From NCBI GenBank assembly GCA_029211065.1, contig JARGFK010000014.1, forward strand, positions 1 through 60,283: a stretch of 60,283 nucleotides of DNA. Direction: 5' to 3'. The notes beneath the pieces are model-generated. The model saw only the letters and a program-made list of their open reading frames with translations, was not told where the DNA came from and made no database searches. Shown here in pieces: positions 44,717 through 54,871 of this stretch. Source of the stretch: Desulfobacterales bacterium (GTDB lineage: Bacteria > Desulfobacterota > Desulfobacteria > Desulfobacterales > JARGFK01). Made by a program: the position numbers and the translations under genes. How positions within the stretch are numbered: the first letter of the stretch is position 1; every line of letters begins with the position of its first letter.

Positions 44717-44782
44717 GTCACTCCCGCGCAGGCGGGAGCCAGAAAAATGATCTCTGGATTCCCGCTTTCGCGGGAATGACGG
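44717..44782. repeat. palindromic repeat with ATTCCC-N8-GGGAAT core, copy 1
   Basis: Two hairpins in a row: CTCCCGCGCAGGCGGGAG, then ATTCCCGCTTTCGCGGGAAT. The second matches a pattern known from dRS3 repeats of Neisseria and seen in many other genomes. The 27-base block from TGGATTCCCGC to GAATGACG is identical in the copy at 51381-51453. Confidence 0.75.
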
Positions 44783-44881
44783 ACAGACTGATTTCAAGAA
44801 TAGTCAGAAATGATTTGCAATAAATGGAAATAAAATTTGCCGGATATTTAATTGTAACGTCAGTAAAAAGCAAGGCTATTT

Positions 44882-46651
44882 TTAAACCACCCGCAATACT
44901 TCTTCAATCGTCGTGATGCCATTGAGCACTTTTTGAATACCGTCCTGGCGCAAGGTTACCAGATTATGTTTTAACCCTTCGGTTTTGATTAAGTTTGAAT
45001 CAAAGGTTTTTAGCACCAGGCTTCTGAGCGCTTCATTTAAAACCAGAATTTCAAAAATCGCGATCCGCCCGCGGTAACCGGTATGGAGGCAGTGCGGGCA
45101 TCCCTTGGCCCTGTATATCGGTTTATTTTTAATCTGGCCGGGATCAATATCCATGCCTTTCATAGCGATTTCGTCCGGCAGATACGCTTCTTTGCATTCT
45201 TTGCAGAGGACACGAATCAGCCGCTGGGCGATCACTGCAATCACGGATGATGATATTAAAAAAGGCTCTACGCCGATATCCACCAGGCGGGTGATGGCAC
45301 TGGCGGAGTCATTGGTATGAAGGGTGGAAAAGACGAGATGCCCGGTCAGGGCGGACTGAACGGCGATCTCGGCGGTTTCATGATCCCTTATTTCGCCTAT
45401 TAGAACAACGTCCGGGTCCTGCCGGACAATGGACCGGAGGCCTCTGGCAAACGTCAGGCTGATCTTGGGGTTGACCTGTATCTGACTGATGCCTTTGATT
45501 TTATATTCAATGGGATCTTCAATGGTTATGATGTTGATTTCCGGTGTGTTGATGGAAGTTAAAATGGCATACAGGGTGGTTGTTTTGCCGCTTCCGGTGG
45601 GCCCGGTGACCAGTATGATGCCGTTGGGGGAATGCACCAGATCCTGAAGCAGCGATAGCCTTTCAGGTGAAAGGCCTATTTCCGTCAGTTTTAAGAGTGA
45701 ACCGGATTTGTTGAGAAGTCTCAGCACCAGGCGTTCGCCGAAAGATGTCGGAATGGTGGAAACGCGAACGTCAATATCCTGATCGCCGATTTTGACTTCC
45801 AGGCGGCCGTCCTGGGGCAGCCGTTTTTCAGCGATATTCATTTTGGCCATGACCTTGATCCGCGAAATCAAGGCGGGCTGTATCCATTTCGGTGGCGTCA
45901 GCAGGTCGTAGAGAATACCGTCCACGCGATAGCGGACCATGAACTGGTCCTGGTAGGGCTCAAAATGGATGTCGCTGGCGCGTGCTTTTACCGATTGTGA
46001 AATAATATGATTCACCAGTTTGATGATGGGGGCATCGCTGGTATCATCCAGCAGGTCGGTCGTATCATCCATTACATTGATGATGGTTTGGCCGTTTTCT
46101 TCCATGTCCTGGACCAGCTGTTCAGCTGAATCGCCGCTCTGATCATAGGACAAATTGATGACGGACAAAATAGCGTCTTTTGCCGAGAGGACGACCTGAT
46201 AATCGTCTATTTTCAAAATTCTGGCCAGGTCATCCAGGGGCTGCAGGTGCATCGGGTCGTTTATGGCGATGATATAGGCGGCATTGCCCGGCGGCCTGAT
46301 ATCGCCGTAGGCGTCCGTGGGCCGGGGACGGGTGTCTGTTTCAGGTAGCCCGACAGTGTTGCCGAGGGGGACCATCATGTATTTTTTCAAGAACTGTATC
46401 GGCACCTGCTGGGTAAAATCGTTTCTGATGTTGTTCAAGGGAAGGACCGGCATAAACGGCATGTTATACTGAATGCTCAACGCTTCAAGGAGCTGCTTTT
46501 CAGTGATCATTTTTCTTTTGATCAGCAGATCGCTGATTCTGCCGCCTTTATCATCGCTCAGCTTTTGAACCTCGGCTAAATTTTCCTGCGTAACGCCGGC
46601 GGTATTATTCAGTATTTCCAAAAGTTGTTTGCCCATAATTAAACTTTGCAT
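44882..46651 (-). CDS. gspE: type II secretion ATPase GspE
   Basis: About 589 residues. N-terminal N1/N2 domains (LSDDKGGRISDLLIKRKMITEKQL), then the motor with VTGPTGSGKTTTLYA (Walker A), ITIEDPIEY (Asp box), LIGEIRDHETAEIA (Walker B), and the zinc tetra-Cys module CKEC...CPHC-x7-GRIAIFEIL. It powers pseudopilus assembly from the cytoplasmic side. ATG at 46651 is chosen over a TTG at 46669 because AAGG lies 8 bases before. An unusual insert near 105-130 (Pro/Asp-rich) is seen. Last gene of the operon. Confidence 0.95.
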   Translation of the reverse strand: MQSLIMGKQLLEILNNTAGVTQENLAEVQKLSDDKGGRISDLLIKRKMITEKQLLEALSIQYNMPFMPVLPLNNIRNDFTQQVPIQFLKKYMMVPLGNTVGLPETDTRPRPTDAYGDIRPPGNAAYIIAINDPMHLQPLDDLARILKIDDYQVVLSAKDAILSVINLSYDQSGDSAEQLVQDMEENGQTIINVMDDTTDLLDDTSDAPIIKLVNHIISQSVKARASDIHFEPYQDQFMVRYRVDGILYDLLTPPKWIQPALISRIKVMAKMNIAEKRLPQDGRLEVKIGDQDIDVRVSTIPTSFGERLVLRLLNKSGSLLKLTEIGLSPERLSLLQDLVHSPNGIILVTGPTGSGKTTTLYAILTSINTPEINIITIEDPIEYKIKGISQIQVNPKISLTFARGLRSIVRQDPDVVLIGEIRDHETAEIAVQSALTGHLVFSTLHTNDSASAITRLVDIGVEPFLISSSVIAVIAQRLIRVLCKECKEAYLPDEIAMKGMDIDPGQIKNKPIYRAKGCPHCLHTGYRGRIAIFEILVLNEALRSLVLKTFDSNLIKTEGLKHNLVTLRQDGIQKVLNGITTIEEVLRVV

Positions 46652-46843
46652 CTTTTTAGCCTTGAGCAAAAAGGGATTTCCCCCCCTTTATGCCGGCCCC
46701 TGAAAGGAAGATTTCAGGCTGTTATAAAATTCCCTTGCCGCCACATTCGGCGGGCCTATCGACCATGAGGATCAGGGCCGAAGGGCTTAGGTCGAAACAC
46801 TTAATCAAAGGGTAAACAGATATAGAAAATATGCGTTTCGGCC

Positions 46844-48889
46844 CTATTTGGCAGAACCGGTGCCGACTTCTTTTTTATTTTTTTCGTATAATTTGATGTT
46901 GCCTTCTTCGATTTTATCAAGCTGCTCTTTTTTGATTTGGTATATGGCTTCCGCTTCAGCCGGACTTTTGATCACTCTGGGTGTTAAAAATACATAAAGG
47001 TTGGTTTTCTCGTTGGCGTTGGATGCGGATTTAAACAGCCACCCCATTAAGGGGACATCACCCAGACAAGGAACTTTGGTTTCTGTATTGGTAGTTGTGT
47101 CGTCAATCAGGCCGCCGATAACAACGGTGTTGTTGTCTTTGACAATGACCGTGGTGTCAATCGTTCGCTTTAATGTGGTGGGGCGAAAATCAGTCGTTGA
47201 CTCCAGACTGGTGACCTCTAAAGAAATGTTCAGACGAACCTGTCGGTCTTTGCTGATTTGCGGTGTTATCTTTAATATCTTGGCAACATCCCGATACTCA
47301 AAGGAACTATAGGTCTCAGCAGCGTTTTCAGCGGCTGATCGGGTTTGAAAAGGGATATTCTTGCCGACGCTGATTTTGGCTTCCTGGTTGTCCGTGGTGA
47401 GAATCTGGGGAGTGGAAATGATGTGAACATCCTTGTCCGTTTTGTATGCCTGGATCACGGCTGCAATGCTGGGGAAAGATATGGTTCCTATCCCGGTGCC
47501 GATACTGATCGTTTCCCCCAGGACGCCTAAAGAAAACCCGGGCGGCAGGGGCGTGCTGACGATAGTGCTGGGATCTCCTCCCAATGGCCCCCCTGTGAAT
47601 CCTCCGCCATAAGCTGCGCTTCGGCCGCTATATTTGGTGTCTCCCCCAACAGTCCACTCGGTTCCCAGGCGGAAATCCTTAGAAGTATTGACTTCCATAA
47701 TGAGCGATTCAATATAAACCATTGCACGGGGGATATCTAGTTTTTTGATGACCTCTTCGATGATTGCAAAATCATCTTTTTCCGCCATGATGATCAGGCT
47801 GTTGGTGGCCTTATCGGCCGTCATCTTGACTTTTTCGGAAATCACCGGGGATTTCGGTTTCCCTTGGGCAGGCGCATCCTTTTTTTTGGGAATTTCCTGG
47901 AGGACTTTGACCAGTTCTTCAGCCGTGGCATTTTCCAGATAGACGACGCGGATATTTTCTTTTCCCCTCGGGATTTCCTTGTCAAGCAGCTTTATGAGCT
48001 GTTTAATCCGGAGGGTGTCATCTTCGCTGGCAAGCAGCACCAGGGTGTTGGTGCGCTCATCGGCCACCAGTTGGAGGGTCGTTTCCGGTGCGCCTTTCTG
48101 TTGGGGTCTCCGGGGGGTTTTAAAAATGGTTGCGAGGGTTTTTTCTATCTTTGCAGCGTCGGCATATTCCAGGGGAATGACGGAAATTTCCCGGCCGATG
48201 CCGGTAATGTCGATGGCTTTCAAGATATGAATCAGTCGCTGGATGTTGGAATATACATCCGTAACGATGAGCATGTTGGTGGGGGGATAGGCCAGGATGA
48301 CGCTGTTTTTGGATATTAAAGGGGCAAATAATCGCTTGATATCCTCGGGGTCGGCATATTTTAGCAGGATCAGCTGGGTCACAACTTTATCATCCGGAGA
48401 AGCGGCTTCTTCGCGCAACTTGGTCTCAATGTTTTTGGTGCGCGCATCCGGGGCCGGTATGATTTTAGTCACTTCGCCGGCCGGTACGGCGGCAAAGCCG
48501 TGAACTTCCAAAACCGATTCAAAGACTTTGTAGGCTTCCTGGAGAGATATTTTAGCAGGGGAGATAATGGTAACATTCCCCTTTACCCGATTGTCCACGA
48601 CAAAATTTTTCCCGGTCAGTTCGCTGATGAATTTAATAAAGACCGTGATATCGACATTGTTGAAATCAATGGTGACGAATCGATCCGCGCTGTTTTTATC
48701 GGGTACAACCGGCTGTTGCGGAGACGGCGGCGTTGGTGGAACAGCAGACTGAGCCCCTGTCGGTAAGGGTGGTGTCGAAGGAACAGTTGCCTGGGCCCCT
48801 GTGGGTGACGGCAATGCGAGTGTCAGCAGCATTGCGCATAAGGCCAACAGGCAACATGCTGTTTTTAGGCGGCGGCAGTATGGGTTCAT
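46844..48889 (-). CDS. gspD: type II secretion outer-membrane secretin GspD
   Basis: 681 residues. Signal peptide (1-32), a Pro-rich linker containing a short tandem duplication (PTGAQATVPSTPP and PTGAQSAVPPTPP), N0 domain (VTIDFNNVDITVFIKFISELTGKNFVVD), three N1-N3 repeats and the C-terminal secretin domain (SKDFRLGTEW...VVIGGLIDD...VPLMGWLFK). It forms the outer-membrane channel. Between it and gspE is a 190-base gap without a clear terminator. Confidence 0.96.
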   Translation of the reverse strand: MNPYCRRLKTACCLLALCAMLLTLALPSPTGAQATVPSTPPLPTGAQSAVPPTPPSPQQPVVPDKNSADRFVTIDFNNVDITVFIKFISELTGKNFVVDNRVKGNVTIISPAKISLQEAYKVFESVLEVHGFAAVPAGEVTKIIPAPDARTKNIETKLREEAASPDDKVVTQLILLKYADPEDIKRLFAPLISKNSVILAYPPTNMLIVTDVYSNIQRLIHILKAIDITGIGREISVIPLEYADAAKIEKTLATIFKTPRRPQQKGAPETTLQLVADERTNTLVLLASEDDTLRIKQLIKLLDKEIPRGKENIRVVYLENATAEELVKVLQEIPKKKDAPAQGKPKSPVISEKVKMTADKATNSLIIMAEKDDFAIIEEVIKKLDIPRAMVYIESLIMEVNTSKDFRLGTEWTVGGDTKYSGRSAAYGGGFTGGPLGGDPSTIVSTPLPPGFSLGVLGETISIGTGIGTISFPSIAAVIQAYKTDKDVHIISTPQILTTDNQEAKISVGKNIPFQTRSAAENAAETYSSFEYRDVAKILKITPQISKDRQVRLNISLEVTSLESTTDFRPTTLKRTIDTTVIVKDNNTVVIGGLIDDTTTNTETKVPCLGDVPLMGWLFKSASNANEKTNLYVFLTPRVIKSPAEAEAIYQIKKEQLDKIEEGNIKLYEKNKKEVGTGSAK

Positions 48890-48947
48890 TTTTCAATCCT
48901 GTGTTTAAAAAGTTTTCTGAAACTTTTTATATTGAATTCAATCATTA

Positions 48948-49787
48948 TTACGGCTCAATATTGTAGTTTATGGTTTGCATCTGGCCTCTGCGCTTGATAT
49001 CCAGTTTTACGGCCGAGGCGGATTTGATGGTTTCGTAAAATTTGAGGGCATCGTTCATCGATTCTATTTTTTCGCCATCGACACTGGTGAGAATATCGCC
49101 GCTGACCAGCCCCATTTTCCTGAAGATGGAATCGGGTTTGATCGCGGTAATGGTTAAACCGTCCAGTTTTCCTTTTTCAAAATGGGGGCGTATTCTAATC
49201 TCCTGTAACAGTTGATTCGGGTTTTGAACTGCACCTTCGAGCTGGGAACGATTAATTGAGATGTTCTGGGGCACTGAAACCGCTGTTTGGATTGGGGACG
49301 GTCTGGCGCCGGTGGCAGCCAGCAGCTTTTCCATTTCCAGAATTTCGTCTTGACCGTTTATATTTAAAACAACCTTTTCTCTTAAAATCATTTTTATGGT
49401 GGCATTTTGAATCGCATCGCCCGCACGGTAAAGATTCTGACCCGCCCGGTCGGATTCAATTACCGCATACGTCTGGTTATTGCCGCCGATGACGGTTCCC
49501 CAGAGTTTAAGCTTAAGCTCCGTTTGTTTCAGCGCGTCGATTTGAATCTGTTCCGGCTTGAGGTTTGTTTCAGGCTCTTTGCCGAAAAGATGACGTTCAA
49601 AAATGGGTTGATAGTAGGCCATGGGTTGGAAGGCCTCACTTTCAACCGGAGATGTCTTTTTGCGGGCTGCTGCGGCAACGTCGGAGACATCCAATTTTAG
49701 GATTGCGATCTTATAGAAGCTGTTTACGCCATAATGGATCACAATTGCAATTAAGATAAGATTTATTAAAGTGATATATCGCTTCAT
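48948..49787 (-). CDS. gspC: type II secretion inner-membrane protein GspC
   Basis: 279 residues: one membrane helix (7-27), homology region (LKLWGTVIGGNNQTYAVIE) and a C-terminal PDZ domain (KMGLVSGDILTSVDGEKIESMNDALKFYE). GspC links the inner platform to the secretin. It lies between gspN and gspD on the same strand. Confidence 0.93.
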   Translation of the reverse strand: MKRYITLINLILIAIVIHYGVNSFYKIAILKLDVSDVAAAARKKTSPVESEAFQPMAYYQPIFERHLFGKEPETNLKPEQIQIDALKQTELKLKLWGTVIGGNNQTYAVIESDRAGQNLYRAGDAIQNATIKMILREKVVLNINGQDEILEMEKLLAATGARPSPIQTAVSVPQNISINRSQLEGAVQNPNQLLQEIRIRPHFEKGKLDGLTITAIKPDSIFRKMGLVSGDILTSVDGEKIESMNDALKFYETIKSASAVKLDIKRRGQMQTINYNIEP

Positions 49788-49821
49788 CTGGTTTCGTCAA
49801 GACAGCCGAAAGAATGTTGCT

Positions 49822-50691
49822 CTAATTCAGGGAAAACACAGGGCTGTCGATAGTTCCGGCAAACTGAACCGGGAATTCGTTGTTATCGGTTCTTTTTTTA
49901 GACAAAAAATTCACCGGGAGCCTTTTCCTTAGATCCGCCAGAAATTGGTGATGCGGTCTGAAGGATCCGGACAGGTCTAAAATACTTTTGCTGATTGGCT
50001 CCGTTAATTCAACCGTTCCGTTAAATTTCCCGTCAATTTGGTCCCCTCGGATGATGCCCGTTTTAATCCGGACATTTTTCCCCGCGGCCGTGATATCGGC
50101 GGAAATATTCTTAAATGACAGGTGCTCCATGCCAAAAACAGACGCCAGGATTTCAACTTTAGCATCTGAAAGGTTCAACCCGGCCGATACAACTCCGGCG
50201 CCTCCTTCGCGGCTTTCAAATTGAACGGTTCCCCCGAGCGTGCCGGATATTTTTCGCTTGAGCAGACGCTCTAAACCGGCACTGCTGCCGATCTGAATGC
50301 CGGTTATGGCAGAATTCAATACAACCGCATGATTCGGCGCTTTCGGGTTCAGATCGAGTCGGCCTTTGATCGTTCCGCCGTAAAGGTCAGCTTTGAAAAG
50401 GAACGTATTCCCTGGACTGAATAAGGATCTTAAGTCGGGCCCGATTTTGAGTTCGGCAATATCGAGAACCGGCATGTTTTTGTGGGAAATATTCATCTTT
50501 TCCAACTTCAGGCCCGGCGGAAAGGTCGGTTTTGCCTGAACAAGGGTCAAATTAAAATCCGGATTGGCGCTTTTTAATCTGAAACTCAAATAGCTCCGGA
50601 CGGCGCTATCGGGAAACAGCCAGTAAAGAAAGAAAGCCGTGACTGCCACAATATAAAGGATATAAAAAAAACGAATTTTGTTCGGTGTCAT
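49822..50691 (-). CDS. gspN: type II secretion protein GspN
   Basis: 289 residues from the ATG at 50691 (AAGGA 8 bases before; a GTG at 50724 is possible). One N-terminal membrane helix, then a beta-rich periplasmic domain (DLYGGTIKGRLDLN, VQFESREGGAGVVSAGLNLSDAKVE) like the AsmA-related GspN family. GspN is often dispensable in other systems; it lies here between gspM and gspC. Confidence 0.85.
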   Translation of the reverse strand: MTPNKIRFFYILYIVAVTAFFLYWLFPDSAVRSYLSFRLKSANPDFNLTLVQAKPTFPPGLKLEKMNISHKNMPVLDIAELKIGPDLRSLFSPGNTFLFKADLYGGTIKGRLDLNPKAPNHAVVLNSAITGIQIGSSAGLERLLKRKISGTLGGTVQFESREGGAGVVSAGLNLSDAKVEILASVFGMEHLSFKNISADITAAGKNVRIKTGIIRGDQIDGKFNGTVELTEPISKSILDLSGSFRPHHQFLADLRKRLPVNFLSKKRTDNNEFPVQFAGTIDSPVFSLN

Positions 50692-50738
50692 GGTCTCTAT
50701 CCTTGATGCCGGAAAAGACGGCACAACGGTCTCAAATT

Positions 50739-51266
50739 TTAAATCTCGTAGGTTTCCACCTGCAAGACGGCATCGATCGTTCCCGGCGGTTTGTCTGCTT
50801 TTGATATGCTGATTCTCTTGACAAACACGGTGTTTTCCGAAGTTTCAACGCGATGCAGATAGGCGGTCAGCTGTTTTAAAGTGACCGCTTCGAGCTTCAT
50901 TTCCACCAGTGACAGTTTAAGGGGACCGTCCTTCTGGGAGGTGCTGGACGGCTTCATGTATTTTATTTTATTTTTGATATTGGTTTCACCGGCGAGTTCA
51001 TCCAAAAAAGAAAAAAGGGTAAATCCTTTTTGTCTTTTCGACAGCCGACTTTTTGAAAAATCGATGTGGGCAACGACGGTATCGTATTCGGATTTGAGTG
51101 CCAGCATTTCTTCTATTGTCTTTGTTTTTACATTAATCAGCCTGTTGAGGCGGTCCCGTTTGTCGATCATGGGGAAAAGAACAAACTGTACGATGATAAA
51201 CAGACATAAAAAAGCAGCGGCGGCGCCGATTGCATATTTTTCGCGTTTATTGAGTGTTGCCTTCAT
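50739..51266 (-). CDS. gspM: type II secretion protein GspM
   Basis: 175 residues with one membrane helix (about 12-32), a coiled coil (LNRLINVKTKTIEEMLALKS) and a small ferredoxin-like domain. This is typical GspM/PilO-like topology. It partners GspL. A repeat element sits in the gap towards gspL. Confidence 0.85.
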   Translation of the reverse strand: MKATLNKREKYAIGAAAAFLCLFIIVQFVLFPMIDKRDRLNRLINVKTKTIEEMLALKSEYDTVVAHIDFSKSRLSKRQKGFTLFSFLDELAGETNIKNKIKYMKPSSTSQKDGPLKLSLVEMKLEAVTLKQLTAYLHRVETSENTVFVKRISISKADKPPGTIDAVLQVETYEI

Positions 51267-51361
51267 ATCGTGTTGCCGTTACTTTATCAGGTGTTCCAAC
51301 ATGCTGCGCTGCATCATCCCGGGAGGCCTTTGCATAACGCTCCCGCCTAAAGCTGACACAT

Positions 51362-51480
51362 TCGTAAAAAGTCCTAAATTGCGTCATGCCTGCGAAGACA
51401 GGCATCCAGAACCATCTGAAATTACTGGATTCCCGCTTTCGCGGGAATGACGATAAAAGCTCGTTTTCGACTTTTTACGA
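51362..51480. repeat. inverted-repeat element with ATTCCC-N8-GGGAAT core, copy 2
   Basis: Outer perfect arms TCGTAAAAAGTC (51362-51373) and GACTTTTTACGA (51469-51480) enclose two hairpins: ATGCCTGCGAAGACAGGCAT, and ATTCCCGCTTTCGCGGGAAT as in the 44717 copy. The 119-base element lies inside the gsp operon between gspL and gspM, only 5 bases from the gspL stop. Confidence 0.85.
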
Positions 51481-51485
51481 GACCA

Positions 51486-52937
51486 TCAAAGCTGGAGGTT
51501 CAATTTAAAATTTACCCGGTTTTCTGTTTTTTCAATATTGGCCGAATTGATCGTGACCGTTTTAAAAAGTTTGCCGCCCTGCAGCTTTCGCTGAAAATTG
51601 TTTACCGAATTAAACGTGTCCGTATAACCAGAGATTTGGACACTGCCCGGTCCAATCACAATCCGATTCAATTCAACATCCACATCATCGGGAATCAACG
51701 TGCTGATGTCATAGAGGATGTCAATATTGCGGACGTTTTTTTGCGGAGATTCAGTGGAAATGGTTTGTTTTTTCGTGTTTTGAATTTCCACCCGCATTTG
51801 CTGCACCGGGTCCACAATCTTCTGGATATCCGGGAAGGTCGATCTAAAAATTTGGGTTGTCTGGGCATTCAGCCGGTCTACCTTTTTACCCATGAAATAG
51901 TTGTCAATAACGATATCCATAAAGGCAAAGGATGCAATTACACCAGCCAGTATCCCGGTCTGAATGAAATATTTTTTGTGCTCAACCCAGAGTTTCCTGG
52001 GAGCAAAGGGGCCTTTGCGAAAATTTAAAACCGGAAGACTTTCGAGGTCATTGAGGGCCAGCGCCAAGGCATTGTCCATCCGAAGCGGCTTCCATTCATT
52101 CACAGCAATATTTTTTACGGTCACGTCCGACAGCCTTGCCAGGTCCATAGCGGTAACGGGAATTTCCAGGTTTTGGGCAATATTGCCTAAAATGGATTTA
52201 TCTTCCACTCCGCAACCCGTTATCAAAACACCGCCGGCAATAATCTCCATTTGTAGAATTTCTTTTACAGCGGCAAGGGTCTGCTTGGCGTGATTGCAAA
52301 TAAGGGTGGCCCTATCTGAACTCCCGGTGCGCAATGAAAAAGAGCGGGCGTAGCAGACCCAGCCTGAAATGATCACAAAAAGTCCGCAATTTTTGAGCCC
52401 CATATCTATAAACAAACAGACATCCGGAATCTTTTTTGTTCTGGCAACGTGAAACGCCGTGCTATAGCCGCCCGCAGCCAGCACCGTCGGAACCAGTTTA
52501 GACTCGGCGAGTGTTTGCATGAATGATTTCAGTTCGGATGTTTCTGCTGCCGCAGCCAGGAGGCCCGAATGACTGTTTTGATTGCTCAAACCGGGTATGT
52601 GAAAGTCGATAATCAGGTCCTCCACAGGGAGCGGTAAGGTGGGCTCAAGCTCATAAGGAAGGATCTGCTTTATTTTTTTGGGCGCCTTAAAAGGGACGCG
52701 AATGTTCCGGTAAAATATGTTTTCGGAAGGATAGGCGGCGATACAGCTGGCGCCGGAAATGTCCGCCTGTTTCATCAGGCTGCTGATGCAATCGGAAACA
52801 CCCTGTTTTATTCCATTCGGTTCCGATATGGGGCTGTACGCGTGTGCTTCGATGGACATCCCCTTTATTTTGCTTTGCAGCAAAACAGCGGTTACGGCCT
52901 CTTTACGGATATCGAGCCCCAGAATTTTTCTGCTCAT
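51486..52937 (-). CDS. gspL: type II secretion platform protein GspL (PilM/PilN-like)
   Basis: 483 residues from the ATG at 52937. The N-terminal part is an actin-like PilM/GspL domain (ILGLDIRKEAVTAVLLQS, FIDMGLKNCGLFVI). A membrane helix follows (about 330-350, TGILAGVIASFAFMDIVI), then a PilN-like periplasmic domain (IDILYDISTLIPDDVDVELNRI). It joins GspE to the inner-membrane platform. AAGG is 7 bases before the ATG. Confidence 0.9.
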   Translation of the reverse strand: MSRKILGLDIRKEAVTAVLLQSKIKGMSIEAHAYSPISEPNGIKQGVSDCISSLMKQADISGASCIAAYPSENIFYRNIRVPFKAPKKIKQILPYELEPTLPLPVEDLIIDFHIPGLSNQNSHSGLLAAAAETSELKSFMQTLAESKLVPTVLAAGGYSTAFHVARTKKIPDVCLFIDMGLKNCGLFVIISGWVCYARSFSLRTGSSDRATLICNHAKQTLAAVKEILQMEIIAGGVLITGCGVEDKSILGNIAQNLEIPVTAMDLARLSDVTVKNIAVNEWKPLRMDNALALALNDLESLPVLNFRKGPFAPRKLWVEHKKYFIQTGILAGVIASFAFMDIVIDNYFMGKKVDRLNAQTTQIFRSTFPDIQKIVDPVQQMRVEIQNTKKQTISTESPQKNVRNIDILYDISTLIPDDVDVELNRIVIGPGSVQISGYTDTFNSVNNFQRKLQGGKLFKTVTINSANIEKTENRVNFKLNLQL

Positions 52938-53001
52938 TTCCAAACCTTGTCACATGGTTTATAGAACTGCAGGGTTTAAATTTCATGTAATTCCATATAT
53001 A

Positions 53002-54075
53002 TTATTTTGTTTGCCAATTCAAGACGCTACATACCCAGCGCCCGGTTTTTTTATCTTTTTCCCTCTCTACGACGGCGGTCACCCTGATTTTCATGTCCTG
53101 CAGGCTGGCGTCGGCATCAATTCTGAAGATGTCGCTTTGGGTGGTTATCAGGTCGGGGTCGATTTGAATACCACCGGCGCCGGGAACATTCTGATACCAG
53201 TCGGGTCTTGAAAGATCGTGAATATATGCCTGATCATTGGTTTCCAGACGATAGTCATAAATAGCCTGGGCAATTTCCCCGCTGTCGGCCGGCAGCAGGG
53301 CCGTCAAGACCGGAAGCTCTGCGGTATTGATATTTATTTTACCCTCAAAGGTGATTTTTTTTTCTTCCGTGCTGGTGATGCCATGAACCGTTACATACTG
53401 GGAAATTCCGGGTATCCCCCCGGCACCATTTAAAAGGTCCGTTGTCACCCCCTTGACGAGCGCAAGCTCGCCCAGATGATAAAAGGGTCCGTTTCGACAA
53501 GGATAGGGCGGCTGTAGTCCCTGATAATATCCGGATTCGGCGCCGCTCAGGCCGGTGATGGCCTCATCATCGCCCGAGTCGAGCCAGTCCTTGATGGAAT
53601 TGATAATCGCGTTGGGATCCGTATCTTCCTGGTAACTATCCGGAGCGGGGAGAAGCCTTAAAAACCGGTCCCACAGCTCCCGTTGGGCTTCGTTGAACTG
53701 CTGCCCTTCGGGAAATTGAACCAGGGCGTTGATCTGGATTTTAGAGCGTTCATCGGTTATTTTAAACGTAACGGCGCCATTTTCAAATGGGATTTGACGG
53801 ATTGCTTCATCTATTTTTTCAGGATTGGCCCAGTCTTCCTGCAGGGAGTCCGGGTCCGAATCTGTTCTATCTTTAATCAACATGGCCATGGCGGCATGGA
53901 CCCCCGAAGCTGCCATGTATGACAGGGTCACCCGGTCGCGGGCGGTGGCCGACACCACCACGGATGTGCGCACCTTGCGGTTCCACTCCAGCACCCCGGC
54001 AATAAGCACCGTAATGATGCTGATGGTAATCAAAAGGGCGATGCCGCGGTTATTCGACCATACGGTTTTCTTCAT
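53002..54075 (-). CDS. gspK: type II secretion minor pseudopilin GspK
   Basis: About 357 residues, the largest minor pseudopilin. Short N-terminus with NNRGIALLITISIITVLIAG membrane/cleavage segment, then the GspK domain with ERSKIQINAL, IKDWLDSGDDE and KININTAELPVLTALLP. GspK caps the pseudopilus tip. The ATG at 54075 is 9 bases after the gspJ stop. Confidence 0.92.
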   Translation of the reverse strand: MKKTVWSNNRGIALLITISIITVLIAGVLEWNRKVRTSVVVSATARDRVTLSYMAASGVHAAMAMLIKDRTDSDPDSLQEDWANPEKIDEAIRQIPFENGAVTFKITDERSKIQINALVQFPEGQQFNEAQRELWDRFLRLLPAPDSYQEDTDPNAIINSIKDWLDSGDDEAITGLSGAESGYYQGLQPPYPCRNGPFYHLGELALVKGVTTDLLNGAGGIPGISQYVTVHGITSTEEKKITFEGKININTAELPVLTALLPADSGEIAQAIYDYRLETNDQAYIHDLSRPDWYQNVPGAGGIQIDPDLITTQSDIFRIDADASLQDMKIRVTAVVEREKDKKTGRWVCSVLNWQTK

Positions 54076-54084
54076 TTTCAAATC

Positions 54085-54801
54085 TTATTCCGATTTTAGC
54101 CGGTATGCCGGCAGGGTCACCAGAGTTGCAAACTGCTGTGAAGATGATCCGTTGCCGAGTTCAAGCTGAATGCCGACCGCCCGGGGAGTGGCGTATTTAT
54201 ACTCGTCGGAATCGGAATCCCAATGATCAGTGTCGGCTCCTTCAGCGTCGTAATAGGTGAATTTCAAAGATTTGAGATTTTCACATAAAACCGGATCGCT
54301 GTGTTTTTCCCGGAAGGGTTCATACGGATAGAGGGTGTCGGAGCGGCGCAGGATAAACGTCCCGTTATCGCCGGGCTGAACGTAATAAACGATTTCAGCA
54401 ATGCCTTCCTGCCGGTTTTTCTCAAAAGCGACATGCGCCAGCGAAGTAAATCGAAGCCTGGAAAAGGATGTACCGCCAATAGTATCCATTTCAGCAAAAA
54501 AGCGATAGATATCGGAGGATGCGTCCGGCCCCGGCGGGGTGTATGCCGGTGGGAATGTGACATAGACAGCCTGCAGATCAAAAGTCATCCGGTTGAGACA
54601 ATTGCGGGCCGGTTCGTATACTGCCATGCCGCTGTCCAAAGCGTCGGTCGAAGAAAATATAAAATTATAGGAACCGAAAATCGTCGTTACGAGCACGCTG
54701 AAGATGAAGATCGATATTAAGATTTCGACAAGCGTGAACCCTCTTGAGCAACTCTTTTTTCTTTTGAGAAAATTCGGATTAAAACGTCCGGGTGTCGGCA
54801 T
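54085..54801 (-). CDS. gspJ: type II secretion minor pseudopilin GspJ
   Basis: About 238 residues. The prepilin signal SRGFTLVEILISIFIFSVLV with Glu at +5 is followed by a beta-rich head. The frame is open to 54852, but the ATG at 54801 gives a usual leader. The head carries an acidic loop DTDHWDSDSDEYK, possibly a Ca2+ site as seen in pseudopilins. Confidence 0.88.
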   Translation of the reverse strand: MPTPGRFNPNFLKRKKSCSRGFTLVEILISIFIFSVLVTTIFGSYNFIFSSTDALDSGMAVYEPARNCLNRMTFDLQAVYVTFPPAYTPPGPDASSDIYRFFAEMDTIGGTSFSRLRFTSLAHVAFEKNRQEGIAEIVYYVQPGDNGTFILRRSDTLYPYEPFREKHSDPVLCENLKSLKFTYYDAEGADTDHWDSDSDEYKYATPRAVGIQLELGNGSSSQQFATLVTLPAYRLKSE

Positions 54802-54871
54802 AGTTGCCAAGTACACGCTTTCGTAAATTCGCTTATGTATTCTACAACCCATATTTTATGACACCTTCCTG

